From Siphlonurus alternatus (taxonomy: Eukaryota > Arthropoda > Insecta > Ephemeroptera > Siphlonuridae): a DNA stretch of 64,000 bases. The stretch is from positions 43,269,469 through 43,333,468 of the forward strand of contig OX463781.1 in NCBI GenBank assembly GCA_949825025.1, written 5' to 3'. Positions within the stretch are counted from its first letter, which is position 1; every line of letters begins with the position of its first letter. The position numbers and the translations under genes were made by a program. The notes below the pieces were generated by a model. It was not told where the DNA came from. It did no database searches and saw only the letters and a list, made by a program, of their open reading frames with translations. Positions 30,445-44,244 of this stretch are shown here, piece by piece.

Positions 30445-31276
30445 CTAATTATTCTATTTTAACCAATCAGGTAAGAGTGCACGCCAAAATTCAAAAATGC
30501 AATTTTAAACGATTTGAAGCTGCTTAAGTGTGACTGGAGTAATTTATTTGAAAAGTTATTCATATAAACAGTAACATGGTTAACAGAAGACCGGCTAAAT
30601 ATTTAGATTCACAAACTACTACATTAGCACGTGAAGAATTAATGACGTAATTAAGAGAATTATTAAAAATAATTATAATAAAATCATAAAACGATACATC
30701 TCCAAAATTAAATTCATATGATTTTGCAATAGTTATCATAAGATACATTGATAAGTACTAATCAGACATAAGAAATTGAATTAATATAACGGAATTAATT
30801 AAAAAAATTAAATGTCACATTTTTAAATTATGTGGGATAATAATCAGACCTCGCAATCAATTTACTTTCAAATTTAATTTTAGCATTAAATAAAAGTTAA
30901 TAATCACGAGTCACAAAAACTTGATTAGTGCAAGAAAAATTAATGATATAATTAATTTAATTTGAAACGTATTATATAAAAAAACACTTCAGCAGACTGC
31001 TCGAAATTGAAACACACTTGTTGTTAGAGATATAAAAAAAAAATACCATAAGATAGTTGATAACTTCGAGGCACACACAATATTTTGAATTATTATTACA
31101 TATTTAACTCAATACATTAAATGTAATTTTTTAAACTATATTGTAGTTTTATAGTGCTAGATTGACCTCCGTCAATTAAATCAATTTAATACCAAATTTA
31201 ATTTTAAATATAAAATTGTATACGTTGATAACATTTGAGTCACAAATTAAAAATTGTTAAAATATATATGAAGCAT
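30445..31276. other. AT-rich, no features
   Basis: Nothing recognised. Confidence 0.5.
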
Positions 31277-31537
31277 TTTTTTATTTTTTATTGAAGAAAT
31301 GGATAGGGGGTGCAAAATATTGTATGATACCCGCTGCCCTGATTTTTTTCTGATATTTTACAGACTGGGATTTTTTAATATAGAATGTCCTTGTTGTGAA
31401 GTCACGAGATGGCATGTCCCACCTATTTCTTAAGGTCTACGCCTCGTGACGTCACAAAAAAGAACTTTCAATAATAATTGTCTGAAAAAATCTGAAAAAA
31501 ATCATGATATAAATTAAGTTACCTCTATTATACAATT
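31277..31537. mobile_element. MITE family A, copy 2 (diverged)
   Basis: Left ATTGAAGAAATGGATAGGGG with CTGATTTTTTTCTGAT; right CTGAAAAAATCTGAAAAAAA and TTACCTCTATTATAC. The centre has CTCGTGACGTCAC. The arms are more decayed than in the copies at 43933 and 48126. Confidence 0.65.
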
Positions 31538-31837
31538 TGCCATGTGTCTAAACACCCGTCAAGATAGTGGAACACTTTCTTTCTAGTAATTACATGATAA
31601 CATACAAATATTTATTCTTTATGTATTTCTTACCTACTGTTAGGATAAAAACCTTTTATTAACCTTTGCAGCCAAATATCTACTCTCCCTCATTGTCGGT
31701 ATTTTACCAATGGCATTAGAGTAAAAAAAGTCTCTTAACAGTTTCCGTACTATTCTTTATGTATCGTTGGGCACTTTAAAAGGTGTTGTACCAGGTTGTT
31801 CCAGATCACTCGCTCATTGCATTTGATTCCGTCACAT

Positions 31838-31841
<4 letters not shown>

Positions 31842-31905
<64 letters not shown>

Positions 31906-31934
31906 TATATAAATATATATATATATGTATATAT
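31842..31934. repeat. (AT)n microsatellite
   Basis: About 90 bp, with interruptions ATACATAT and ATGTATAT. It abuts the diverged J repeat. Confidence 0.95.
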
Positions 31935-31936
31935 AT

Positions 31937-32100
31937 TTATATCAATGTCTTCTGCGCGCAATGTTTCTATAACAAAACAGTGTTCAATGTCTGTCGCGTA
32001 GTGTAATTTTTTATTGTTGAATGCGAAGAAGAAAAAAAGTATACAAACTTCATTGTTGACAATATTTGCCGCTGGCTGCGCCAACAGCGAGCGGTAATTA
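31937..32100. mobile_element. Diverged MITE J end
   Basis: TCAATGTCTTCTGCGCGCAA and CAATGTCTGTCGCGTAGTG match the terminal part of the J copies at 34377 and 18669. The opposite end is not found. Confidence 0.5.
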
Positions 32101-32360
32101 TCAAGAATGTTTTCAAATTTTATAGAAAAAATTAAGTTTTTTAACGGTTTTTGTTTTTATATCATGGAAACGGTCATGGAATATTGAGCGATAACTCTAG
32201 GTAATGTATGTAATTTCTGTGTTCACAAAGGCTTGTAAGCTCTAAAACCATTTAGCTATCAGTTCTGGCAGGACTTGACTGCTCTTACCAGCCGCACCAG
32301 TGTCCATTTCTTGATTTATTAAAAAATAAAACATGATATTTGGGTTCTATAATTTTAGCT

Positions 32361-32363
<3 letters not shown>

Positions 32364-32405
<42 letters not shown>
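32364..32405. repeat. (AT)n microsatellite
   Basis: About 42 bp. Confidence 0.95.
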
Positions 32406-32406
<1 letters not shown>

Positions 32407-34376
32407 TATACACTATATATGTGACAATCAGAATTTTTCATTGAATTTGCTAACTCTTGGTCTTTTTAAAAAAATGCTTACCAAATGTATAATAGTTTGA
32501 TCCGTTACGCAGACTCAAAATATAACAACATAAAAATTGAAGCCAATGACTGCAAATAATTATTTTGAAATTATACAATGTTAAATCTCATGCTTCAATG
32601 TTTGCAATATTATATCAAAATCAATAATTTTGTTTAATTTATTATGTTTTATATTTATACTGGTAAATATAAACACTACAGAGAATGTTTGAAGACTATA
32701 CAAAATATAAATGCTCTTAATGCACAGTGGAATACTGGTTTTGGAAGCTATAGATACCACATTTGATGACACGCCATGATTAGCAATAAGTACCTTCTGC
32801 TAATTGAACAAAATGCCATCTTTGATGTCTAGTGTTGTATGGTGGTTCATGTACATGTACAGTTTATGTATTAGTCATGAAAAAAAAAAAATCCACATTA
32901 AAAAAATAATAAAAACTACCATAATTTTTTTTATAGAACTAGTAGATTACAAACATTACGAAATTATTAGAGCTAAATATAATTTTGTAATTGTGTAGTA
33001 TTAATTGCAAATAATATTATGTTTCCAATTTTAATTTTTTTAATTATGAATACAATTTAATTGTATAGGCTCAACATACTTCGTTTTAACTTTTCCTCAT
33101 TCCAGTATTATATTATCGGCTTCAAATATATGTACCCCTAAATATTTACATATAAGTTCACATAAGGAGAGAGCTATTATACACCTTTTTTGGTATAGAT
33201 AAATGGTCATGATTAAAAATTGTAAACTTCTTGGTCGTTTTTCAAATAAAATATGGTCATTTATTTATTTTTATTATAATATTTCCCAAGTAAAAAAATA
33301 TAAACAAATCAATGATAATTTTATTTTTTGTAAATAATATTGAAGAGCGGGGAATTAAACTGAATTAACATTTGTAATCATAAATGCATAGTAAATTAAG
33401 AAACATTTTTTGTTCAAAATATTTCCAACACTTTATCCCCTATACAAATTACTTCATTAGAGCATAACAGATTATGTTTAATTTAATTTGCCTCCACCAA
33501 TTATATAACAATACAGCGATAATAACATTGTTACATTATATTCTAAGCACAACAATTCAAATGTAATGACTAAATTGTTCTATACAATAGAGATATTGTG
33601 TCTTTGAATTTGATATAAGGGGAAAACGGAGAAACATTCCACTTGCCATTTGTCTCCCCCGTCCTCCCCTCTTCTCATGAGGGTGGACGGACGACAGGGT
33701 TGTGATGAGATTCTATCCCCCTCCAAAAACAGCTGATTGATACTTCTCATTCTCAACCCCATATACTTTATTCATCACTTCTATTTTAAAAGTAGAGGGA
33801 CATAAAAATTTGTTTTACAACTTTTACATGGTATTATTATGTAAATAATAATTATAAAAAAATACTAATGTTCTCCTGTTGTGTTTCATTATTTAAAAGT
33901 AAATTATAAGTCAACATTTTGTTTTAATTCTACTGTTTTTTTAAAAATAAACAGAAAACAAAAGAGTCAGAAATCTTATTTTAAAATGTTTGTTGATATT
34001 TTTTTTTTTTTGTATGACGTTAAAACGAGCGAATATTAAGGTCAGATTTACAGCAAGAAATATAAAATAATTGAACTTCATACAGAGTAATTGTTGCTAT
34101 TATTTTAATAACGTGGCAAATGAAATGATGAAAAAAACATGTGAGACGCCACTGCAATGCAAACTGAATACTTTACAATAACCTGACTCTGGCCATCATA
34201 TTAATGATGGCCATCATATTATTAGTTATGGTCGGAGATGCTTTAAAAGTGTTTGGCTCATATTGGGTCAGTAAGATCCTTCGTTGCAAACTGTCAACCA
34301 ATTTTCTGACAATTTTCTTTGTTACCTTGGAGGGTAAACATGGTTGGGTTTAAAATAATTATATATCGATCTATTT
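32406..34376. other. AT-rich, no supported gene
   Basis: A GC-richer piece at about 33640-33770 is open for 60 codons on the minus strand but has no recognisable features. A 19-bp tandem duplication (TGGCCATCATATTA-type) lies near 34190-34220. Confidence 0.4.
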
Positions 34377-34675
34377 AAAATCTTCTGCTCGTTGTTAGTA
34401 AACAAAGTATTGTTGTGTAATGTCTGTCGCGTGAAAGGAAAAACATGGGACAGTAAAGTTGTTGATTTACATGTTAACTTATGGAAAATGACCGTTCATT
34501 TCGAAGTTTTTACAGTTGCTTAATTAAAAACCAATAATGTCATTACGTTCTCTGCAGAGAAATCTCTGGTGGCAAAATTAGGCACTACGTCGTCCCACGT
34601 TTAACAATGAAAAAGGCTTCATGCGACAGACATTATAAACAATGGTTTGTTACAACCATTGCGAGTAGAAGACTT

Positions 34676-34676
<1 letters not shown>
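34377..34676. mobile_element. MITE family J, copy 2 (intact)
   Basis: A 300-bp element with imperfect inverted ends: AAAATCTTCTGCTCGTTG left and CGAGTAGAAGACTTT right; inner motif AATGTCTGTCGCGTGAA left against TTCATGCGACAGACATT right. It is the uninterrupted reference for 18669-20234. Confidence 0.82.
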
Positions 34677-34754
<78 letters not shown>

Positions 34755-34765
34755 AGAGAGAGAGA
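34677..34765. repeat. (AT)n then short (AG)n
   Basis: About 75 bp of TA repeats directly at the MITE end, followed by AGAGAGAGAGAG. Confidence 0.96.
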
Positions 34766-37542
34766 CTGCACGTCATCAAGCTTTTATTTTATTTGATGCT
34801 GTGCTGAACAAGTTGCCTAACCTCAAGTCGGGAAAATTTAAATAATTTAATTTCAATAGTTCTGTTCGTAAATATAACTAAAAACACAATCAGAATAAAA
34901 TCAATTTTTATTGATGAACCTTATGTTCCATGTACTGAAGTTTCATCAAAAATTGATAACATTGTTTTCATGAAACCCTATAAATATAGAATTGTTATTA
35001 TTATTATTATTATTATTATAACAATTATTTCACTTAAATAGACAATACAAGGAAAAACTTGAAAGCTGTTTATTCTAATTTAGATCGGAAGAGAGATAAT
35101 AATGAAGCATGCAAGTTTGTCCTGTTCCCTAGAAATAATTGTTTATGAATTAGTTGAAAAAATATAATCCAAATAAATTTACAGTCGCTTAAGGTAAATG
35201 TCACACTTATTTTATATCAAGCTGAAGGGTAAATTTGGTGGTTTAAAAAAAAAAAAATGTTAACTGAACTCTTTGAACCAGTGGAGCTGCTGAGATCTTT
35301 TTGTGCACCCTCCCTGTGGCCAGCTCTTGTTTGTCCGACCACAACCTCCTCCTTTCATGTCCTAATTGGTGGCAGAGACTACGCGACGACAATTTGCAAC
35401 GTCAACACACTTTTTGTGTACACTTAACGTTTTTTTTTTACTAACGTTTGACATCAATTTACGTTTTACAAGTGTGTGTTTTTGTTTTTATGCATAAAAA
35501 AAGACATTTAATTTTTTTAATCCATTTTCTAAATTTAAATGTCAATAAAAGTGGAATATAATTTAAAATAATAATATATAATACCTATGTTAATTGAAGA
35601 AGAATGGCCTTTTAAGCAAAATATTGATAAAAAAAATTGTGTGTAAAAAGTCTAAGTGAATTAAAAATTTTATGGAGGACGGGAGGGGGGGGGGAGGGTG
35701 TTCGCAGCCTGATTTAAATATTTTTGTATGTTTTAATATGATATTTTCTGTTCTTTCACACATGCAACTTCAAAATCTAATATTTGTTCTATTCTCATGA
35801 CACCAAAATTAGTCTTTGATGAATTATTGATGAATGCCCATAGTATAATTAATTTCCTCTATTTTCTTATTTTAAAAATTTTTATTTCTGGATAATGGCT
35901 AGCATTTTTTATTTTTCTTCTGTATTATTTTCATCAATTTGTAATAATATAATTTTGATGTAAATATTTTGCATTCAGACACAATAAAAAATTGTCATTT
36001 TTTGTTTAGGCCATCAGGTGACTCGTTTCTTTCGGCCCACTTGGGTAGCTAATTTTTTTAATGAAATTTTCCTTTGTATATCCAAGCAGATCAATGTTGT
36101 TAACGCAATTTAATATTCATTCTCTCAAATGATCCGTGTATCCTTGCATCTCATTGCTTGTAAACTAATTTTAAAATTTTTCACAATCTGATGAAACAAT
36201 TAGCAACAAGTTGTAGAAACACGACATTTGATGTTACAAAAATGTAAGAAAATATAAAGAAACTTATTAAGAAACATATTTTAAAACCTTTTGTTTTGAC
36301 AGCGTAAATAATATTATATTATTTATATATATAATCACAAAAAAAATCATAACTCGTAGTTTTTAAAGGCTAAATATTATATTCTGATTTATCTGGACTT
36401 ATTAGCATTTTTTTTTTTAAATTGATATGAATGTATATTTGCATTATTCTATAAACTTGGATGCTTAAGATTTAATTAGGTACTTTTATATTACATTATT
36501 GCAAATAACTTCTGTATTTTAACAATCAAATTTATAATTTAATTGAATTAAATTATTGTATAGAATATATTAAAAAACTGGTAAATTATATTGCATTAAA
36601 TAAATTATGTATATAAATACTATCTTTTATAGTAAATATTTTAACAAAAAACAAAAAAGATTTTGCCAATTTTAAATCAAAATAATTAGTTTTGAAACCG
36701 ATAACCAATAAATTGTTCATTAAAATTTTTCTTAATATATCAAAGAAATTAAGATTTAAAAATATAAATTCTATCACAATACCTTTGAAAAATAAAATTT
36801 AAGCTGTTATAATTTAAAAATATAAATAAAAAAATGCTATACGATAAACGGTAACTTGTTTAGATAAAACTTTTCAAAAAAGACGATATTTTATAAGGAA
36901 GTTATTATCGATTGGTTATCTTCATAATAATCCCGTAATTTAGTTTGAAAGTTATATTATATATGTTGCTAAAAAAAAGTTAATATCATTTTTTTTAAGT
37001 AAAGCTAAAGCTAAAACATAACATAAAGGCATGCAAAGCATGATGATGATGACGATGTTTCGGTTCGTTTTTTTTTTTTGTTTTTTTTTTTAAGGCTTAT
37101 CATAATATTCTCATGGATAAGGGAGGGATGTTTTTGAATCTCTTATGGACCACACCGCTTTCAGCAGCAAACTCAAGATGGGATAGCAAACAAATGATAA
37201 AAAGAAGCGTCGTTTCGTCTTGAGGAAATACAAAACAGGCTGGCTTAACGAACCTCTCTCTTCTTTCATCTTTTTCTCTGCATCCAGCTTTGGCAGTCTT
37301 GTGTATCTCCTAATCTCTACTACCTATCTTTCATATTAAACCAAAAGATATGAACGGACGTTACTTAAAAAAAAAGGAAGCATTTTACTATTTTTTTTTT
37401 CTTAATTTTAACTTTTATTAAAATATTTTATTTTGAAATACATACACAATAAAATGTACTAAAGAAAGATTATGTATATATCTATGTGTTTTTGTTTTTC
37501 ACTATAAAAGTTAATTCAATTTTCTTGTTAAGAGTGTTATAC

Positions 37543-37544
<2 letters not shown>
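34766..37544. other. AT-rich, no supported gene
   Basis: A GC-rich island at about 35285-35400 is open on the minus strand for about 43 codons (includes HERRRLWSDKQELATGRV). Another frame at about 37120-37325 is open on the minus strand for about 68 codons. Neither has good splice sites or a match that I know. A G run lies near 35680. Confidence 0.35.

Positions 37545-37585
<41 letters not shown>
37545..37585. repeat. (AT)n microsatellite
   Basis: About 40 bp. Confidence 0.95.
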
Positions 37586-37593
<8 letters not shown>

Positions 37594-39413
37594 TTTTAAA
37601 TTTCTTAATAATATTTTATGTTTTATATTAAATGGAGAGGTACAGAATCAGTAATAAAAAGCTGTGCAGAACGATTAGTGGCCCGTACACATTCTATCCC
37701 ACTGACTGCATCTGTAGAGTATTTTACATAATAATTTATGCCTATACTGCAGAGTAGAACTTATAGACAGAGACGGGGTGTGGACAGGAATTAAACCCAT
37801 TGAAAACTAGCTCGGGAGCCCGACAACCCTTGGTGAGTAAGGTGACTGAAGTAGGAGGTTACTAAAATATGAAAAATGCAGGCGATCGTGGATTTGTGTT
37901 AGGTAATGCATCGATATACACCTGATTGTAAAGATTATTGAATGACATCAAAATTAAAAAAAAATACAGTAATGTACATAATATATTTATTTATTATCAT
38001 ATACATAAATCTGAATAATTCTATGTAATATAATATATATTATATATTATAGTTCATATTTATATACATATTTCAATCAGTAATTTCGTTCTCATTTGTG
38101 CATTTTGTATGTAATATACTTAAAAATACGTTCAAGCGCTTATTTTTTTACAGGAAAATAAACCATATCGTATTTTGTAAAAAGTATAATTAATATACAC
38201 ATAACTATATAATATATTATAGTTATAATAAATGGTACTGTTTGTGAATTGTTAGTAAATGTTCTTCGGCAGAGAGCATGCAATTTCGTTGCAAAAAATA
38301 TGAAACCATTAATTATAGAAATTTAATTTTTTTCCCCATTATTGGAATAATAAATATTTTTAACATTCTAAAAAGAAATGCTATTTAAAATGGATGGAAT
38401 CTAACTATAATATTATAGTATTATTGGTTAGAAAATTATAATATTGAGGGAAAAATTATAATTGCATCAATTAATTTGACACCATAAAAAAATAATTAAT
38501 AAAAGTAAGTTGAGCAACCAACCTTTATTGAAAAAAATTCTAACATTTTTAGTCATTGTAAAGTTTTTTAACAATTTTGTTTTAATCTTAGTAATTATAT
38601 ATAGCACTAGTAGAAGGTGATCAAAGGCTAATTTCTTGTGTAAGTTTGTTTGAAAAATGAGACGCCATTACTTTACAAGGCTTCCACCTTAGACGATAGG
38701 GGTTAACGAGGGGGTTGCTACTCGCCTCACGGCTTAGCGGCAACTGCAGGGTCTCCTGCCGCCAAAGTGTAATGCCCATCGCTCGCACTCTTAGAGACTC
38801 TCTCTGACTTACTTTGAAAAGAAAGAAAAAATAAAGTAAAGAGAAAAAAATAAAAAATAAAGATAAAGTTATTCTCTATATTTTTTATATGCGTTTTAAA
38901 AGTCACAAAAAGAGGGAGAAAAAAAAAGGAAGAAAAAAAAATATAGTGGTTTATGGGCAAAGTTTGTGGTAGGGAATCATGTGCGGCCGCCAGCTGTTAT
39001 AGGATGCAAATTTACAGTTTGCCATGTCTCAGCTTTATTCACACCAAACTTCTATATATGTGCAGAAAAAAAAAGGTTTCTGTAACCTGTCACAAATTTC
39101 TGCAATGGATAAAAACAATATAAAATTTTTATCGTTTTTTATTAGCAATTCAAGTTTTTTATACTTAAACCAATTACTTGCAGTTTTATTATTTCAGTAA
39201 GGAACAAAAATGACATTGTTTGCAGCTTTTTTATTTGAATTTCAATGATAATAAGTAAAATTATAACAAAATCAGCTAGTTTATCGAAAAAAATAAATTG
39301 TTACGGCATGAAATAACACTTTTTTTTAATGATTTAAACACTGTTCCAAACATTTCTAGATTCACTTAAAAATTATCTTAAAACTTTCGATGTAGTTATC
39401 AATATAATAGTCA
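37586..39413. other. AT-rich; possible SINE H remnant
   Basis: At about 37840-37930, GGCGATCGTGGATTTGTGTT resembles the inverted H-SINE body seen at 7860-7900, with a weak tRNA-like piece nearby. A GC-richer island at 38690-38790 is unexplained. The rest is AT-rich and purine-rich (38815-38945). Confidence 0.35.
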
Positions 39414-40122
39414 TGTGGTTAGTATTCACGAAGATTTAAGGTAGAGATAAAGCCGAACAGCTGTTCGACGTACTTCCATTTGATAAACATATGTAAACCT
39501 TAGCAAATTCACAAAAGTTCTGAAATTATTTAGAGGCAAATATTAGTGCCTAAAAGCCATAGAAAAAGTTTCAAAAGAATTTAACGAGCCGATTTTTTTA
39601 AATTAAATTCTTAGTTTGTCTCTCCATGAGAAAGCCTTATGCTGAAAAATAAAAAATCAATTAAAAAAATCGGCTCGTTAAATTGTTTTGAAATTTTTTC
39701 TACGGCTTTTAAGCAATAATATTTGTCTCTCAAAAAAATTTCAGAATTTTTGTGAATTTGCTAAGGTTTACATGTTCATCAAATGCACCTACGTCGAACA
39801 GCTGACCAGCGTTATCTCTACCTTTGGAGCGTTTTAGGGAGAGCTATGGGGCGTCCCAAATGTCCATTCTCGCCTACTACCCTACCCAACCCTTCCCTAC
39901 AATGGCGGTGAAATTTAGGGCACATCATATGCGCCCTACTTATATAGCGGCCATATTGGAGGGAGGGGAAAGTTCATTTAGGGCCCCTACAGGGGACGAG
40001 AAAGTGATTTGGGACGCAGGGCTATCTTAAGAAGCGTTTTTTATATCAGGTAACAGGTAAGAAAAACGCTTCTTGAAATATCTCTCCCTAAAATGCTCCT
40101 TAACTCTTCGTGAATACCACCC
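39414..40122. mobile_element. Fold-back element S carrying nested element R
   Basis: The outer ends pair: GTATTCACGAAGATTTA left and AACTCTTCGTGAATACCACC right. After the R insertion the left arm resumes with GGAGCGTTTTAGGGAGAG, matched by CTCTCCCTAAAATGCTCC on the right. An inner hairpin AAGAAGCGTTTTT/AAAAACGCTTCTT lies at 40030-40075. A 68-codon open frame inside is not a gene. Confidence 0.75.
39439..39833. mobile_element. MITE R inserted into the left arm of S
   Basis: A 395-bp element with ends AGGTAGAGATAAAGCC and GGCT-like GCGTTATCTCTACCT; arms pair over about 170 bp (CAGCTGTTCGACGTA, TAAACCTTAGCAAATTCAC). Flanks are TTA (39436-39438) and TTG (39834-39836), a likely 3-bp duplication with one change. 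Inner arms resemble element T at 44663-45054. Confidence 0.8.
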
Positions 40123-41268
40123 AATAAATATTTCTTTTTCTTCCGATTCAATAATATTTTCATTTTATGTAATATAATTAATATATTTAATTTATATTGG
40201 AATTGGGATATGACTATTTGGCATTATACAGTATTCTTGTAATTTGATAATACTCTACAGTGATATATGACAATTATGACAACATAATCTCTATTAATAA
40301 AAAACATATTAAATTAGGACAAGTAAGTATAAAATGTAAAATTGGTAATAATTGCAAAATGATCAATAATATCCCTGTCAATAAAAACTCATGTTACAGA
40401 GAGTTAACTGACAATAATTTGACAACAATATAATAATATAAACACAATAACAACAATATAAAGCTAAAAAAACAAACAACTATGATGTAATACACATTTT
40501 ATTATACAGTATATACGTTTATACTAAAAGATAAAATAGAATTGTGTTAAGTTATTTTTCTGAATAAATTTACGTTCATGATGAAACCATAGACTTAAAG
40601 TATGGATGAAACAGAATGTTAAATCATAAATCATGTAAACTCCCAGACAAATCCTTGACCACAGAAATGGAAATGAGAACATTCCAAGACAGGAAAGGTA
40701 ATTTTAAAACATTTTTCTTTCTCTTTTTATTATTATTTTTTTATATTATATATTATCTACATAAATAAAGAATAATAATATTTAACGATTGAGTCATTTG
40801 TCTGTAAGTTTCAACTTTTACAAGACTCATCTGTCAGCACGAAATTCAACGATCAACATAAATCAAAAAGTATATAATATAAAGAAAAAAAAAACGAGAG
40901 AGAAAATATATTCCTAATATAAACCCTCTACCTGCTGTGAAGGGTAGAAATAAAAGTGGTTTTGCTTTTTATAGTGATAGCAAAAAGCTGAGACTTCATT
41001 CGCCCACTTGCTGCTTGCTTACTTGTGGAAGAGAAGCTGATTCTATACTATACCACCCACCCACGAGGAATGTTTATTTTGTCATCCAGTCGTTGGTCAC
41101 GGTAAACACTCTGTGCAGGCAAGCACCTCTCCCTCTTTCTCCCATAATACACACACTATTGACCACCACGTCCATCGTTGAATGGAAGAAGAGTGAAGAA
41201 GGGAGGAATTTGATGCCTGCCACCATCGAGCAAATCAACTTTTATTTACTGTCTTCCTAACTTTCCTC

Positions 41269-41271
<3 letters not shown>
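40123..41271. other. AT-rich, then an unexplained GC-richer island
   Basis: 40920-41260 stands out by composition and is open for 107 codons on the + strand; a second frame on the minus strand is open for about 45 codons. The peptide shows no domain, signal or splice context. It may be unique non-coding DNA or a decayed element. Confidence 0.35.

Positions 41272-41307
<36 letters not shown>
41272..41307. repeat. (AT)n microsatellite
   Basis: About 35 bp. Confidence 0.95.
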
Positions 41308-41309
<2 letters not shown>

Positions 41310-41886
41310 TTTTATGATATTATTTTACCCACAAAAAGAGCGACAAGTGGTCAATATACTTAATATTTAGAAGTGTTTTTTTTAATGATTTAAAGTAAAC
41401 AGTTTTAGTATACTGAAGTTTTTAAAATTGGTAATTGCTTCTTAATATTCTAATTATTTCTGAAGTAGATTGAATTTAGAGATATTTTTATATATTTATT
41501 TTTTATATAGTATGACTTTAGTGCTTTTAATTTGAAAATATTTATGAGACCAATTTTTTTTTATAATTCCAAATATGTACAAAAAAAATTATCAAAATAA
41601 GTAATTTTTGCTATTTTAAGTTGAGAAATAAAAAGTAATTAAAAAATACTGTAATTCAATTTAAAAAAAAAAAAAAACTTTTCACAAATTTGAAAAAAAA
41701 ATATTACTTTAATTTATTATTAATTAAAGAAACTTGTTAAATATAATTTAAAAGGTTGTCCCAATTTTATTGTGAGATAAGTGTAGTTACCTTTGCGAGT
41801 ATATAGACATTAAGTCGAGAGAGGGGGAGGGAAATCATATTTTGTGGAAAACGAGTGGGATCGTGTAACGTTATGAGACGTGAGAC

Positions 41887-41992
<106 letters not shown>

Positions 41993-42157
41993 CGTGGAAT
42001 TGAACTGGCACCACGTCCACGAGAAAATGAGCTTGGCACGAGAGCTTGGAGGATCATTGCAAAGCTGACTGTTGTATTTACGTGACAGTAAGGAAACCTA
42101 TATAAGTGTCTCATTTACACTTGTTGTCATTGCTATGTACATACACTACAAGCTTAA

Positions 42158-42376
42158 AGGTGGATTCACATGGCGATTTTTATGATGCGACGCGACGCAA
42201 ATAATGTACACTTGCTGTGACATCCATTGGCGGCCATATTTGGTGATTAAAAAAAGAGCATCACAATTAACCCGATTTCGCTGTCGCAACCTGGCGAATT
42301 CGCTCGCCACATAGGATTTCACAGCTTGTGTGAAAAAATCGCGTCGCATCGCCATTGTCACCATCTGAATCTGCCT
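42158..42376. mobile_element. PIF/Harbinger-like MITE, family D, copy 2
   Basis: Left AGGTGGATTCACATGGCG, right CGCATCGCCATTG then ATCTGAATCTGCCT. The left target TAA is at 42155-42157; the right flank has decayed to TCA. The interior matches 6253-6462 at CACTTGCTGTGACATCCATT and AGGATTTCACAGCT. Confidence 0.78.
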
Positions 42377-42884
42377 TCACATTACTCTTTGTATATAGAA
42401 AAGAATTTAAACAAAATTTCAAATTATTGTCTCATTCTTTATTCTTATTTTCCACTTTTATACGGTACTTAATTATCAAAATTACTCTTTAAATTGCTAT
42501 AATATAATATATTGCTGTACACTTGTCACCGGAAAATTTCCCACTACAACAACAGTCTTGTTAATCATCATGCTCTGTGTTATTATTAAGGGACATGGTG
42601 AATAACAAGGCCGCAAAGGGCAATTTTCCATAGTGACATTTGTACATTATGACAAAAAAAAAAATAATATATAAATAAACACACAACATGTATAGAATGC
42701 AAATCATGGAATTTCATTTCATTGAATTTTTTAACACATAATGCGGTAAAAGGATGTTTCAAAAATCTGTTTAAAATTGAAACTACTAATTATAGCAGGG
42801 TCAATAATTATTGAAATTGTATGGAAAAAAAAAAGTGATTTTTTTTTCGACTTTAGCAGGGGCTTATTATAATTTATAATATAT

Positions 42885-43268
42885 CGATGGTGTAGAGTCA
42901 AAATGGCATAACTAAAATTGTAAGATTCTTTCAAAATGGACCACCTAAAAATGTATCATGAAATCACGAAATGGACTAACTCGATGAACTGCGCAGACTT
43001 ACATGCAAAGCACGCGAAATCTTTGTTGAGTTTTATTTCTGACATATATATAATATATTTGAGTGAACTTTAAATTATGATTTAAATGAAAATGTGAATT
43101 ATATTTAAATTTTACTAAAAAAAAAGTTATATACAGCAGAGATAACATACTCAACAAATATTTCGCGCGCTTTGCACTTAAGTTTGCCCAGTACATCGAG
43201 TTAGTCCATTTTGTGAAAAAGTTATAATAATTTTTATAGTTATAGTCCATTTTGACGCTATGCCATCG
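42885..43268. mobile_element. Fold-back element U
   Basis: Ends CGATGGTGTAGAGTCAAAAT and ATTTTGACGCTATGCCATCG. The arms also pair at GAAATGGACTAACTCGATGA / CATCGAGTTAGTCCATTTTG and at CTCAACAAATATTTCGCGCG. About 384 bp, single copy in the window, non-coding. Confidence 0.75.
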
Positions 43269-43932
43269 AAATCAGAGATCTTACAGTGTAAAATTGAGCT
43301 CTCTGATAATGTTAATTTGCTACTGCCACCAAGATTTGCAGCGACGGCAGGATCACTCCCAGACCCTTCAGAGCTCACCGTCGCGACCCTTCTACTCACC
43401 GGGGCTTCTCGCGCCCAAAGCTACCCGCCTTCTGCCACCGGTGGTCTGGTATATAGGCACAACGTTTAAGGACTGTTGCTTCGGTAGGTGAGTTATTACA
43501 CTCCTTAGCGGAATATTACTATTCAAAATTCGAATCATATGCAAAATTTTATCAAATTTTATCACCATACCATTAAAAATGTTTAACACTAACAAATATC
43601 ATGCATATATGTCAATCTCCTAGCTGTTTTCACAATGAAACTCCCACATGAATACAATTTTTTTTATTATTTTACTGGCAGTAGTATCCAACTAAAGCAA
43701 CAACTTATTGTCTGGTACACAAAACATTACTATGATATTAAATTAAATAATTATTATTACAATAAAATATAATATAAATTTAAAAAACAATTTTTTATTT
43801 ATTTTACAAAAGATTATTATCTTATAGATGTATAGATCTTATTATTATAGATCATGCAGTTTTAGTTGAACATATTTTAACTTATTGTTATTACTATATA
43901 TTCTAAAATTTGATTACTCAGGAGTTTACAAC
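43269..43932. other. GC-richer piece then AT-rich
   Basis: 43320-43490 is GC-richer (GCCACCAAGATTTGCAGCGA onward). Several overlapping frames are open but none is convincing. It could be a decayed SINE; no box B is seen. Confidence 0.3.
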
Positions 43933-44244
43933 AATGGAGTACAGACCTCAATTTTTTTTATTGCAGAAATGGATAGAGGGTGCAAAGTTATGCTACTCTG
44001 ATTTTTTTCAGATTTTTTAGAGCCCGGCAACTATTTTTTAAAAATTATTGAAAGTGCAGAAAAAGTGACGCCTCTTTTAATAAAAGATAGGACCCAAAAG
44101 GGATGTGGATGCTCGAACCCGACCTCGCCAAAAAATTTTAGCAATACTTCCTGGTCTCCAAAAAATCTGAAAAAAAATCAGAGTAACTATAATTTTCATC
44201 CTCTATCCATTTCTGCTATAAAAAATTGAGGTCAATACTCCATT
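43933..44244. mobile_element. MITE family A, copy 3
   Basis: 312 bp. Ends AATGGAGTACAGACCTCAAT and ATTGAGGTCAATACTCCATT; inner GCAGAAATGGATAGAGGGTG and CATCCTCTATCCATTTCTGC, then TTTTCAGATTTTTTAGAGCC. Confidence 0.85.
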
